Positions 33,718 through 42,640 of a stretch of DNA of 64,000 bases are shown here, piece by piece (within the stretch, counting starts at the first letter, position 1; each line of letters begins with the position of its first letter). Source of the DNA: Calditrichota bacterium (GTDB lineage: Bacteria > CLD3). The stretch is from positions 129,249 to 193,248 of the forward strand of contig QQUF01000044.1 of assembly GCA_008501735.1 (NCBI GenBank), given 5' to 3'. Both the position numbers and the translations under genes were made by a program. The notes under the pieces are model-generated. The model was not told where the DNA came from and made no database searches. It saw only the letters and a program-made list of their open reading frames with translations.

Positions 33718-34498
33718 CAGCTGCCTTTAAGAGTTCTTGTTGTTCGCCCATCCAAGCATCAAATTCTTCTTGAGTCATAATGTTGTAGTAACCTCTCATT
33801 CTGTAATGTCCGAGTCCGCAAAGTTGAGCACAAGCGATTTCGTATTTTCCATCATTATCACCTTTGCTAACAGCAGTGAATTTAAGTGGAAATTCAGAAC
33901 CAGGAATTGCATCTTGTTTAACGCGCATTACTGGTAAGAAGAAACTATGAATTACGTCTTTAGAAGTAAGTTTGACGAGAATTTGCTTGTTCATAGGAAC
34001 ATTCAACTGATTCACAGTTGTAACATCGTCCGCAGCATTTGGGTCATTTTTGTCAATTCCAACAGGATTTCCATTTGAAAGGTCAACTAACTCAGGAGCA
34101 GTTCTTCCAAATTTTCCATCTGGACCTGCATAATGAATATTCCAAGCAAATTGTTCAGCAATTATACGAATTGGAACGACATCTTTTGCTGTTTCTTCAG
34201 GGATATTGTCAACGACATCTGCCCAAAGTGGAATTGAGAAACCGACTAAAAGCACAGCTTCAATTACAGCAACAGTAATTTCAAGGTAACTCGAAACGTG
34301 GGTTTTTACACCTTTGTAATCAGCACTTGGGTTTCTCTTCTTATTAAATTTAAAAACAGTGAGAAGGTAAAAAGCTCCCCAACCAACGAACAAAATTAAC
34401 ATTAATAAATGCACCCAACCTGTGAGTGAATCCAATTCGTGTCCGTGTGAAGATAAATCTTGTGGAAGATATAAATATTGTAAAATCCATTCAGACAT
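33698..34498 (-). CDS. coxB: cytochrome c oxidase subunit II
   Basis: A 266-residue protein with two N-terminal membrane helices (about 29-48 and 75-93) and a periplasmic cupredoxin domain. The CuA ligands are all present: His184 (IHSFFLP), Cys223, Cys227, His231 and Met234 in CAQLCGLGHYRM. Gln replaces the usual Glu in the middle of the CxExC loop; that position uses its backbone. No fused cytochrome c domain is present. Its start overlaps the stop of the 96-residue CxxC gene by one base. Confidence 0.95.
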   Translation of the reverse strand: MSEWILQYLYLPQDLSSHGHELDSLTGWVHLLMLILFVGWGAFYLLTVFKFNKKRNPSADYKGVKTHVSSYLEITVAVIEAVLLVGFSIPLWADVVDNIPEETAKDVVPIRIIAEQFAWNIHYAGPDGKFGRTAPELVDLSNGNPVGIDKNDPNAADDVTTVNQLNVPMNKQILVKLTSKDVIHSFFLPVMRVKQDAIPGSEFPLKFTAVSKGDNDGKYEIACAQLCGLGHYRMRGYYNIMTQEEFDAWMGEQQELLKAAGEDDGW

Positions 34499-34788
34499 TA
34501 ATCAACTAGTCCTTTCATTCCTTTGAGTTCTAATGAAACGCTATCTTTTTTTAAATCTAAAGAGATAGCTTTTTGAGAAACCATTTTAGCTCTTTTGTTC
34601 ATATTTACTCCGAAGAAAATAATACCACCAAGAACTGGGGCAAGAATTCCTAAAAGTGCAATTACACCAGCTTCAACCCCTTTTGTCATCGGGTCATCAG
34701 AAGCTCCATAACAAACAGCACAAGCCATTGTTACTTTTGGGATTACAAAAGTAAAACAAGCCACAAGTGAAAAAAATAACTTGTTCAT
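34498..34788 (-). CDS. small CxxC membrane protein of the cox operon, function unknown
   Basis: A 96-residue protein with a signal peptide-like start (ending VTMA) and then CAVCYGASDDPMTKGVEAGV, a possible metal or heme-binding CxxC at the outer face, followed by one membrane helix (about 42-62) and a charged cytoplasmic tail. Small ACxVCYG proteins recur in oxidase operons of related bacteria as far as I recall, but I know no function. It lies between the 68-residue gene and coxB. Confidence 0.7.
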   Translation of the reverse strand: MNKLFFSLVACFTFVIPKVTMACAVCYGASDDPMTKGVEAGVIALLGILAPVLGGIIFFGVNMNKRAKMVSQKAISLDLKKDSVSLELKGMKGLVD

Positions 34789-34798
34789 TTTGGTTCCT

Positions 34799-35005
34799 TT
34801 ATAAATAACTAAAGTTTTTGAGTTTTTCTAAAAACTTCTTACCGTAAATAACTAATCCAACTCCGATAATTCCCGAAAGGATTCCAAGAGAAAGGTCAAT
34901 CAGTGCACCTTGATGCAAGTACTGTTGTACTCCCCAATAAGTGTAGCCGAATGAGACTAATACGGAAAGAACAATAAAAACAATGTGAAATGCTTTAAGA
35001 GACAT
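34799..35005 (-). CDS. small two-helix membrane protein of the cox operon
   Basis: A 68-residue protein with two membrane helices (about 5-26 and 37-54) and a basic end. No family recognised. Its tight spacing between coxD and the CxxC gene (about 10 bp on each side) supports a real gene and a role as an oxidase subunit or assembly factor. Confidence 0.6.
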   Translation of the reverse strand: MSLKAFHIVFIVLSVLVSFGYTYWGVQQYLHQGALIDLSLGILSGIIGVGLVIYGKKFLEKLKNFSYL

Positions 35006-35014
35006 TTTTAAGCC

Positions 35015-35320
35015 TTAAATCAAACTGATAGTATCTAGTTCAGTCAAAATTGGTACCAAAAGCAATACAATAAAAAACACTACAGTAAGTGCCAAAGTCC
35101 AGTTAATTATTGCTTTTTCAGTAAATAAGTGCATAAAATAACCTGCAACCAATGTTCCTTTTATTCCTGCAATAATTAAAGCAAGAGTAATATTCATTGC
35201 AGTTGACCCTAAATGCAAATAAGAAGCTCCTACAGTTACTCCTGTAAGAACCATTAAAGCTGCAAAAACAGTAATGTAAACTTTAACGTGCTTTTGCACT
35301 TCTTCAGCAGAATGTGACAT
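35015..35320 (-). CDS. coxD: cytochrome c oxidase subunit IV family protein
   Basis: A 101-residue protein with three membrane helices. HVKVYITVFAALMVLTGVTV, KGTLVAGYFMHL and the last helix match the prokaryotic subunit IV (COX4_pro) family, a small non-catalytic oxidase subunit. It lies between coxC and the small 68-residue gene. Confidence 0.88.
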   Translation of the reverse strand: MSHSAEEVQKHVKVYITVFAALMVLTGVTVGASYLHLGSTAMNITLALIIAGIKGTLVAGYFMHLFTEKAIINWTLALTVVFFIVLLLVPILTELDTISLI

Positions 35321-35329
35321 TATTTTCTC

Positions 35330-35935
35330 CTACAATAAGTAAAGTACTGGGAATAAGAAAATCCAAACCAAGTCAACAAAGTGCCAATAAAGACCAGCAA
35401 CTTCAATACGATTTGTAAATCTTTCAGGGTCTGATTCCCACATTTTTGCACCAGGAATCCAAAGGTAAAAGTTTACAATTAATCCACCAATTACGTGAAG
35501 TACGTGTAATCCAGTAATTGTAAAGTAAATCGCCATAAAGTTACTTGTACTTGGAAACAAGTGATGTTCGAATTTCGAGTTGTATTCAAAACCTTTGATT
35601 ACGAGGAATGTTAGCCCTAAAGCAATCGTGATTCCCATAAACATTTTGTATTTATCGAATTTCTTCATCGCCAAAGATGCCCAAGCCATTACCATAGTTA
35701 TACTCGAAGTAATCAAAACCATAGTATTAGTAAAGGCAACAGGAACACTTAAAATATCTGAACCAAGAGGCCAAGCATTTTCTCCGACTTCTGGAGCTCC
35801 TACTCTAATTAAGATGTAAGAAGAAAATAATGCTCCAAAAAGCATCACTTCAGAAGCGAGGAAAAGCCAAATACCTAATTTTGCGTTGTAAACGCCAGTA
35901 TCAGGTCTTGGGTTCGTGGTAAAAGGTATGTTCAT
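35330..35935 (-). CDS. coxC: cytochrome c oxidase subunit III
   Basis: A 201-residue membrane protein with five helices, the short bacterial form. It has [22 protein letters not shown], the [13 protein letters not shown] helix and the end [22 protein letters not shown], all family signatures. It supports proton uptake and stability of subunit I. Located 12 bp after coxA. Confidence 0.95.
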   Translation of the reverse strand: MNIPFTTNPRPDTGVYNAKLGIWLFLASEVMLFGALFSSYILIRVGAPEVGENAWPLGSDILSVPVAFTNTMVLITSSITMVMAWASLAMKKFDKYKMFMGITIALGLTFLVIKGFEYNSKFEHHLFPSTSNFMAIYFTITGLHVLHVIGGLIVNFYLWIPGAKMWESDPERFTNRIEVAGLYWHFVDLVWIFLFPVLYLL

Positions 35936-35947
35936 TAAAATATTCTC

Positions 35948-37705
35948 CTAAGCTTCATTCTGTGGTGTAAAATCTTTGTCTTTTCCAGGTACACTATATT
36001 CATAAGGTCCTCTGTAAACAGTTGGAACAACTTCAAAGTTTCCGTGTCCAAGTGGAGGAGAAGTAGTCGCCGACCATTCCAAAGTAGTTGCGTCCCAATG
36101 GTTGTCTCCAGCTTTTTGTCCTGATTTCCAACTAATGAAAAAGTTGATAATGAAAGGAATTTGAGCTAAAGCCAAAAGCCAAGCGGAAATAGACATAAAT
36201 TCGTTTAAATAAAGGTAATCTTGTGCGTGAGCATAAGAAGCACCACCATCATAAAGTCTTCTTGAAACTCCAGCTAATCCTTGGATAAACATTGGAAAGA
36301 AGATTCCATTGATAAAAATTAGTGAAAGCCAAAAGTGAATTTTACCAAGCATTTCATTCATCGCTCTTCCAGTAACTTTCGGATACCAATAGTATATTCC
36401 TGCAAAAATTGCAAAAATCGTTCCTGGTGCTACAACGTAATGGAAATGCCCAATTACATAATAAGTATCGTGCAAATGAATGTCAGAAGCTGTAAGCCCA
36501 AGTGGTAAACCTGTCAATCCACCAATCCCGAACATTGGCAAAAATGCACAAGCAAATAGCATTGCAGAGTTAAAGCGAATCGAACCTCCCCAAAGGGAAA
36601 TCATTAAAGCAGTAAGAATAATCACCGAAGGAATCGAAATTATCATTGTCGTCGTTTGGAAAAATGCGTTTATCGCAGTTCCCATTCCAGTCAAGAACAT
36701 ATGATGTGCCCAAACTGTGAACGAAATAAATCCAAGAAAAATTGTTGCGTAAACCATTGACTTGTAACCCCAAAGAGGTTTACGAGTATTGTTTGCAATA
36801 ACTTCTGCGATAATTCCCAAAGCGGGCAAAATCAAAACGTAAACTTCAGGGTGAGCTAAGAACCAAAAAAGATGTTGCCAAAGTAAAGGGCTTCCACCTC
36901 CAGCAATGTCTAAAACTTCTCCACTAACAACCAACCCACTTGGCATAAAGAAACTTGAACCTGTAAGTCTATCCATTAATTGTAAAACTCCAGCTGCCTC
37001 AAGAGGAGGAAAAGCTAAAAGTAACAAGAATGAAGTTACAAGTTGAGCCCAAGTAAAAAATGGAAGCTTCATCCAAGTTAAACCTTCTGCCCTAAGCTGA
37101 ACAATTGTAACAATAATGTTCATTGAACCTAAAAGAGAAGAAGTAATTAAGAATACCATTCCAAGAAGCCAAACAGTTTGCCCCGTTGTTGCAATATTTG
37201 ATAAAGGAGGATAAGAAGTCCAACCTGAATTTGCTGCTCCACCTGGCATCCAAAACCCAACTAACATTACAATTCCACCAACAAAATATACCCAATAACT
37301 AGCCATATTTAATTTTGGGAAAGCCATATCAATTGCACCAACTTGAAGTGGTACTAAATAGTTACCGAAAGCACCAACAACCAAAGGAACAACTGCCAAG
37401 AAAACCATAATCGTTCCGTGCATTGCACCAAGCGAGTTGTAAAACTCAGGAAGCATAATTCCATCAGGCATTGTTGTTTCACTAAAAAGGCCACTAATAA
37501 CCGGAATTGCTTCTCCAGGATAAGCTAATTGCCAACGCATTAGCATCATTAGTGTAAATCCGAAAAACAGAAAAAGTAATGCAGTAACTCCATATTGGAT
37601 ACCGATTACTTTATGGTCTATTGAAAAGACATATTTCCAGATAAATGCTTCTTCGTGGTGGGAATGGTCGTCGTGAGACGATTTTTCTTTAACACTTGCA
37701 TCCAT
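35948..37705 (-). CDS. coxA: cytochrome c oxidase subunit I
   Basis: A 585-residue heme-copper oxidase subunit with 12 membrane helices. Ligands are visible: low-spin heme His96 (AMHGTIM) and His422, CuB His285 (with Tyr289 as the cross-linked tyrosine in HPEVY), His334-His335 (HHMFLTGMG) and heme a3 His420 (GHFHYV). Glu287 in HPEVY marks the A1 type with a D-channel. It reduces oxygen to water and pumps protons. The N-terminus has a His-rich stretch (SHDDHSHHEE). It is preceded by the cupredoxin gene. Confidence 0.97.
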   Translation of the reverse strand: MDASVKEKSSHDDHSHHEEAFIWKYVFSIDHKVIGIQYGVTALLFLFFGFTLMMLMRWQLAYPGEAIPVISGLFSETTMPDGIMLPEFYNSLGAMHGTIMVFLAVVPLVVGAFGNYLVPLQVGAIDMAFPKLNMASYWVYFVGGIVMLVGFWMPGGAANSGWTSYPPLSNIATTGQTVWLLGMVFLITSSLLGSMNIIVTIVQLRAEGLTWMKLPFFTWAQLVTSFLLLLAFPPLEAAGVLQLMDRLTGSSFFMPSGLVVSGEVLDIAGGGSPLLWQHLFWFLAHPEVYVLILPALGIIAEVIANNTRKPLWGYKSMVYATIFLGFISFTVWAHHMFLTGMGTAINAFFQTTTMIISIPSVIILTALMISLWGGSIRFNSAMLFACAFLPMFGIGGLTGLPLGLTASDIHLHDTYYVIGHFHYVVAPGTIFAIFAGIYYWYPKVTGRAMNEMLGKIHFWLSLIFINGIFFPMFIQGLAGVSRRLYDGGASYAHAQDYLYLNEFMSISAWLLALAQIPFIINFFISWKSGQKAGDNHWDATTLEWSATTSPPLGHGNFEVVPTVYRGPYEYSVPGKDKDFTPQNEA

Positions 37706-37793
37706 AAAGATAAATCCCTTAGATAATTAAAATTATTTATTTTAGAAAAAACCTTTAGAAAAGAATCCTTTCTAAAGGTTTAAGAAAAAATTA

Positions 37794-38588
37794 TTAAGAT
37801 TTTTTGAAAGTGAAATCTACAGCTTTTGCTTCTCCATCACCAACTGTTACTGAAGCAGTTTGTGAACCGAGTTTTTCGTGCCAAGCTTCGATTTCATAAG
37901 TTCCAGCAGGAAGATTTTTAATTGAGAATTGACCATCTTTTTCTGTTACATCAAAGAAAGGATGTTCGAAAACTCTAATCCATCCGCCCATCCAAGGGTG
38001 AACATCACATTTGACTTTAAAAGAATCTTCAACTTTTTTGAATTTTTTAGTCATTTCAGTTCTTGCAGCAGGCATTGCTACATTGAACGCTTTGTTTTCT
38101 TTTGATTGAGTGTGAATATTGTGAAGAGTTCCGTCAGAGTTTAAAATTTTAACTTCTTGTCCAGCCATTACACCGAGAATATGAGGAACATAAACACAAC
38201 CTTTTTGATCCAAAACAGCTGCTTCGGAAGGAGTATCATATTCTGCACTTGGTAAACCACTTTTGATGCTAACCATAATATTTGCCATTAAGTTGCCTTC
38301 ACCAAGAACTAAAACTTCAGAAGCAACAGCACCTGAGTGTTTAGACTTACAAACTGGATCAGCATCCATATTAACTGCACCTAATTTAGGAATATCACCT
38401 TCAAATTTGATAGTTCCTGTTACTGAAGAAGTTCCTGTTGCTGGTCCCGAAGCCGCTTTAGCTACTTCTGTTTTTGCATCTGTTTTAGCTGCTGGAGCAC
38501 TTGCTGTTTCTTTTTTATCAGAACCACAAGCAATCAACATTGCACTGAGTGTTAAAGCACATAATGGCTTTAAAAATGATTTATTCAT
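37794..38588 (-). CDS. cupredoxin-domain lipoprotein at the head of the cox operon
   Basis: A 264-residue lipoprotein; the lipobox AMLIAC gives Cys21. An Ala/Lys-rich spacer (22-52) precedes the folded part. The cupredoxin region has LHNIHTQ (His156 or His159) and KCDVHPWM (Cys194, His197, Met200), a probable type 1 copper site with a short ligand loop. A carboxypeptidase-regulatory-like beta domain ends it (GQFSIKNLPAGTYEIEAWH). The position before coxA suggests it donates electrons to CuA or carries copper. The cox promoter and inverted repeat lie directly upstream. Confidence 0.85.
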   Translation of the reverse strand: MNKSFLKPLCALTLSAMLIACGSDKKETASAPAAKTDAKTEVAKAASGPATGTSSVTGTIKFEGDIPKLGAVNMDADPVCKSKHSGAVASEVLVLGEGNLMANIMVSIKSGLPSAEYDTPSEAAVLDQKGCVYVPHILGVMAGQEVKILNSDGTLHNIHTQSKENKAFNVAMPAARTEMTKKFKKVEDSFKVKCDVHPWMGGWIRVFEHPFFDVTEKDGQFSIKNLPAGTYEIEAWHEKLGSQTASVTVGDGEAKAVDFTFKKS

Positions 38589-38650
38589 CCGTTAAATCTC
38601 CTATGAGTGTTTATAAAATATTTGAATTTACTTAAACTTAAAAAACTTTG

Positions 38651-38681
38651 CGAATATAGTAAGTGGACTTAAATCAGTCAA
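38651..38681 (-). promoter_or_regulatory. cox operon promoter
   Basis: On the minus strand TTG (38681-38679), a 20-base spacer and TATATTCG (38658-38651), one mismatch from TAnnTTTG. Start of transcription is expected near 38644, about 56 bases before the cupredoxin ATG. Confidence 0.45.
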
Positions 38682-38699
38682 GCATTTTAACTGATTTAA
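38669..38699. promoter_or_regulatory. inverted repeat over the cox promoter, candidate operator
   Basis: TTAAATCAGT (38669-38678) and ACTGATTTAA (38690-38699) are perfect inverted 10-bp arms around an 11-bp centre that holds the -33 TTG. The placement fits a regulator binding site controlling the oxidase operon; it could also be the terminator stem of the slt gene, though no T-run follows. Confidence 0.45.
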
Positions 38700-38714
38700 A
38701 TTATGTTTTATTGG

Positions 38715-40931
38715 TTAGATTTTTCCAGAATTTTCCCAGATTATTTTATAAATCCAATAAGACTTCAAAACTGCCCTGACATAATTTCTTGTTTCTGAAA
38801 AAACTATATTTTCTACAAACTCCTCTTTATCCTCAAAACCAAACTCTTCTATCCATTGTTTACTTCTGTGCTCACCTGCATTATAAGAGGCAATTGCAGG
38901 TTCAAAATCCTCATCAAACAAATCAAGGAGAATCCTTAAATAATGACTTCCAAGTTTAACAGAAATTTCAGATTCAAAAAGCCAATCATTACGAAAGCCT
39001 TCAAGTTTTGTGCTTTTAGCCAACCTTTTCCCTGTATAAGTCATAATTTGCATTAAGCCTCTTGCCCCTGCGTGAGAAACAATTTTCTCTTGAAAAAGAC
39101 TTTCACGACGAATAATTCCATAAACTAATTCAGGGTCTAAATTTTCTATTTTTGCAAAATTTTCGATTTCAGATTTAAAATATTGAGGATAATTTATTCG
39201 GTAAACCCAAAGGCTTGTCGAGTCCTGAATTGTTCCATTAACCAAATCTTTTGTCAAAGTGATTCCGATTCGAATTGCCTTTCCGTAATTCCCCATTTTT
39301 TCGTAAGCAGCAACGAGTTGGTCAATTTTGTTCGGGTTTCTTCGGTTCTGTTTGTAGTAATTTCGTAACTCGTATTCACCAAATTCTTTTTTCGTAAGTT
39401 CAGTAATTAAAATTGCTTCTAACAAAAACTCATCATTAATCTCTGTTGAATGTTTGACGCTAGCCTTTAAAGAATCAGAAATTTGTGGTAATGAACCAAA
39501 CATTTTTTGAAAGGATTTCAATGAGTAATAGGAATTAAAAGGCTTTGAAGCAATTTCCATAAAAATGGAATCTGACTTCGATTTTTCACCCAACTTCTCG
39601 AATGACTTTGCAACCCAAAATGTCAACCGCTCTTCATCAAAAGATGGAAGTTTTTTCTTCAAATGTTTTTGCCAAACAGAAATTGCTTTTGAGTAATCTT
39701 TTTCTTTGTAGTAACTAAAACCTTCACGAAATCGTGAGTTCAAAGCAATGTTTGAAGTGCTACTCTTTGAAATATTTGCAAAAACAGAAGCTGCATTTTG
39801 AAAATTTTTGTCTCTTTCGTGAATCCAACCAACTTTCCAAATTGCCTCTTCTGATTTGGAGTGATTAGGGTAATTTTTACTAAATTTCAGATATTCATCA
39901 ATTCCATTAACTCTGCTCAAAGCATAAGAGGAGCGAGCAATTTGAAGTTGAATGTAAGAAGCTAAACCACTACTTGGAGACATTTCTAAGGCATTTCTCA
40001 GAATCGGAATTGCTTTCAGGTGCTGCTTTTTCTTAGCTAAAATTTTGCCCTCGTAGTAAGCAATTCTCTGATTTTCAAATTTTGGGTGAAGAGTTTTGTA
40101 ACGATTGATTTGTGTAGTAGCTTCCGAATACTGCCCAAAATTCACGAGCATTTTAATGATTTTAATTCGCTCTTCTTTTGTAAAAGGCTCTTCTTGTGCA
40201 AGACGAATCTTCTTAAGAGTTTCGTAACACTTTAAGGAATAAGTTTTCCCTTTTTCATAGTCAATTCCGTTGTAGAAAGCTGTAATTGCTTTTTCGCGAT
40301 TCCCCAAAGCCAACTGATTTTCACCGATATAAAAGTAAAATTCTGTTTTTCGGATTGAATATTTTTTGGTTTGTAGAAGTCTCATAAAAACTTTATTTGA
40401 GCCTTCTAAATCCCCAAGTTCCTTCAAACTCATTGCAATCGAAACTTGTGAATCCCAATAAAAAGGTGAGTTTCTGACTTCTGTCGCCAATTCAAAGTAA
40501 GTTTTTGCAGAATCTGTTTTTTCCAATTTTTCAAAACAGTTTGCAATATAAAAATTCGCATAGTGAGCCAATTTCTTTTTTTGCTGAATTGATTTTTTGA
40601 AAAATTGAATCGCTTTTTCAAATTGCTTTTGCTCTTGATAAATCCGTGCAATTCTAAAGTTCAGTTCAAAATCTTGCACAGAATTCGAGGTAAATTTATC
40701 AATTTCGTTGTAAAGTTGTAGAGCTTGTTCGTAATTCTCTAAAGCAAAATTACTGTCTGCCAAAGCCATTAATGGACTTTCAGAAGGGACAAGAAACGTT
40801 TCTACAATGGTTTGGTTTTCAGATGTTTCTTCCAAATCAATAAAAACGGAATCCTGAGGATAGTCATCTTCTTGTGCTGCAAAGAGATTCGCACACAAAA
40901 GTGAGGTGAGAAAAAGAAGGGAAATTTTCAT
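38715..40931 (-). CDS. soluble lytic murein transglycosylase with TPR repeats
   Basis: A 738-residue exported protein. A signal peptide (MKISLLFLTSLLCANLFA) is followed by A or Q. Residues about 50-580 are TPR-like helical repeats. The C-terminal SLT domain has catalytic Glu in RRESLFQ (about residue 609), then SHAGARGLMQI and IASYNAGEHRS, the three family motifs. It should cleave glycan strands with formation of 1,6-anhydro ends. It follows the metalloprotease gene after six bases and is the last gene of a four-gene minus-strand run. Confidence 0.92.
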   Translation of the reverse strand: MKISLLFLTSLLCANLFAAQEDDYPQDSVFIDLEETSENQTIVETFLVPSESPLMALADSNFALENYEQALQLYNEIDKFTSNSVQDFELNFRIARIYQEQKQFEKAIQFFKKSIQQKKKLAHYANFYIANCFEKLEKTDSAKTYFELATEVRNSPFYWDSQVSIAMSLKELGDLEGSNKVFMRLLQTKKYSIRKTEFYFYIGENQLALGNREKAITAFYNGIDYEKGKTYSLKCYETLKKIRLAQEEPFTKEERIKIIKMLVNFGQYSEATTQINRYKTLHPKFENQRIAYYEGKILAKKKQHLKAIPILRNALEMSPSSGLASYIQLQIARSSYALSRVNGIDEYLKFSKNYPNHSKSEEAIWKVGWIHERDKNFQNAASVFANISKSSTSNIALNSRFREGFSYYKEKDYSKAISVWQKHLKKKLPSFDEERLTFWVAKSFEKLGEKSKSDSIFMEIASKPFNSYYSLKSFQKMFGSLPQISDSLKASVKHSTEINDEFLLEAILITELTKKEFGEYELRNYYKQNRRNPNKIDQLVAAYEKMGNYGKAIRIGITLTKDLVNGTIQDSTSLWVYRINYPQYFKSEIENFAKIENLDPELVYGIIRRESLFQEKIVSHAGARGLMQIMTYTGKRLAKSTKLEGFRNDWLFESEISVKLGSHYLRILLDLFDEDFEPAIASYNAGEHRSKQWIEEFGFEDKEEFVENIVFSETRNYVRAVLKSYWIYKIIWENSGKI

Positions 40932-40936
40932 ACTTA

Positions 40937-42628
40937 CTACTTTACTACTGCTACTTTAGATTTTTGGATTTTTGAACCAATTCTTGCTAAAAGAATGTAA
41001 ACTCCTGTTGCAACTTTTTGGTTTTCTTTGTTTGTTCCGTCCCAAATTAATGAAAATTCAAAGTTTTCAAAAGAATTGTATGAGGTAATTTTTTTTACTT
41101 CTCGTCCACTTGAACTAAAAATTAAGATTTCGGGCAATTCACTTCCTGTACAACTTCCACAATCTTCAATTGAGACAAGTAAATTGAGAAATTGTTCTTT
41201 TCTGAAATCTAAAATTTCATTGTGCTTTAATGAGAAATTATCGGCTGCAATTTCAATTTTATTACTAACTAATCTTAATGCAAAATCATTTTCTTCTACG
41301 AACTGACTCGAAATTAAATAAAGTGCATTTTCTTGCAGACTTAAATTTATTTTTTCTTCGGAAGTCGAAATTTCCAAAGTATCTATCATCGGAGAACCAT
41401 TTGCAAAACCAAGTGATAAAAATTGCACTTTATTTTCTGTTGGTAAAATTACAAACTCGTTAGAAATTTCAGTTGAAATATTCTTTGTAATCTTAAAATT
41501 TTTATAAGAAATAGGAGACAGAAAAGTTGGTAATTCTGAAGTTCCAAACTCAACAGATGTTGCAATTCCTGTCCAATCAAAAACTTGGGAATAGAAAGTT
41601 TCTGGATAAAATTCTGCTTCTGAAAAAAATTGATTCTCAACAGTCCTTTTGCCTGTAAAAAATGTCCAAATCACAAATTCGTTGTATGCATCTTCAAAAC
41701 TCGTACCCAAAGAATCCGTTAGAATTGTATCCGTAATGTGATAATTTCTCTTTGAAGCAGTAATTCCATTCCAAATCTCTCTAACAATATTTCTTCCAAA
41801 TTTTTCTTCTAAAAAATGACACCAAATACTTGCACCAAACCTGTAATTGTTTTTACCACTGAAAAGAAAAGTCTCAGGTGCGTTGGAAAAGCCATCTAAG
41901 TAATTGTAGTAGTCGTTAATTCCCTCAAACATTACATCTTCCATCCAAGTCGCAGACATTTCTGCGAATGGAATTTCGTCGTTTAGAATACTTCCACCCA
42001 ACAAACCGAATTGAACCATATGAAGAAATTCGTGAGCAGCAGTAACTTTTACAGCATCAATTCCTTGAGTTGAGTATGAACCTTCTGTGTAGTTGTTGTC
42101 CATACGAATGTAAGAATTGAATTTATTTCCATCATCGGAATCTGTGTATGCAAAAACTCCACCATTAAAATTTTCAATGTAAATGTCATACTTTCCACTT
42201 CCTAAAGTCGTAGAAATTGGAGGAGCTGTGTAACCCAAAGTGTCAATTTCAAATCTGTAAACAGAGTCGAAAGTTTCAAGCATTAATTCAACGTAGTCAG
42301 GAGTTCCGCTGTTGTCAGAATCTTCGAGCGAAACAGCATTTTCACCGCTTATGTCGAAATGAATTGTAAATTTTGAGCTTGGAGTTGTGTAAGAAAATTG
42401 GTTAGTCGGTCTTTCAGAAATTTTGTTCAAGCGGAACTTTTCTTTCTCAGAAAGCTTAGAGTTCCTCAATTCCAAAACCAAATGAGTGCCGCATTTGTGT
42501 GCTTTTTCAGCAACACTTTGCCCCTCTAAAATTTGCAAAAACTGCTCAATGTCTTGTGCAAAAGCAAAATTTGCAAAACAAAGTACTGACAAGACCAAAA
42601 CCCTAATTCTTGATTCTCGATTTGTAAT
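40937..42628 (-). CDS. MXAN_6640-family putative zinc metalloprotease with C-terminal sorting-like domain
   Basis: An exported protein of 563 residues from ATT 42628, or 553 from TTG 42598. TAAGGAG (ending 42637) is eight bases before an ATT whose frame gives NRESRIRVLVLSVLCFANFA, a proper signal peptide cleaved FAFA before Gln; the TTG is 38 bases from the site and would leave no basic N-region. The metal site is HEFLH (near residue 200) with a downstream AEMSATWMED Glu. SDNSGTPDYVE resembles a calcium loop. The end (WDGTNKENQKVATGVYILLA..KVAVVK) is like a T9SS/FlgD-type domain. The ribosome site overlaps the der stop. Confidence 0.8.
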   Translation of the reverse strand: MTNRESRIRVLVLSVLCFANFAFAQDIEQFLQILEGQSVAEKAHKCGTHLVLELRNSKLSEKEKFRLNKISERPTNQFSYTTPSSKFTIHFDISGENAVSLEDSDNSGTPDYVELMLETFDSVYRFEIDTLGYTAPPISTTLGSGKYDIYIENFNGGVFAYTDSDDGNKFNSYIRMDNNYTEGSYSTQGIDAVKVTAAHEFLHMVQFGLLGGSILNDEIPFAEMSATWMEDVMFEGINDYYNYLDGFSNAPETFLFSGKNNYRFGASIWCHFLEEKFGRNIVREIWNGITASKRNYHITDTILTDSLGTSFEDAYNEFVIWTFFTGKRTVENQFFSEAEFYPETFYSQVFDWTGIATSVEFGTSELPTFLSPISYKNFKITKNISTEISNEFVILPTENKVQFLSLGFANGSPMIDTLEISTSEEKINLSLQENALYLISSQFVEENDFALRLVSNKIEIAADNFSLKHNEILDFRKEQFLNLLVSIEDCGSCTGSELPEILIFSSSGREVKKITSYNSFENFEFSLIWDGTNKENQKVATGVYILLARIGSKIQKSKVAVVK

Positions 42629-42640
42629 TTGAAATTCTCC

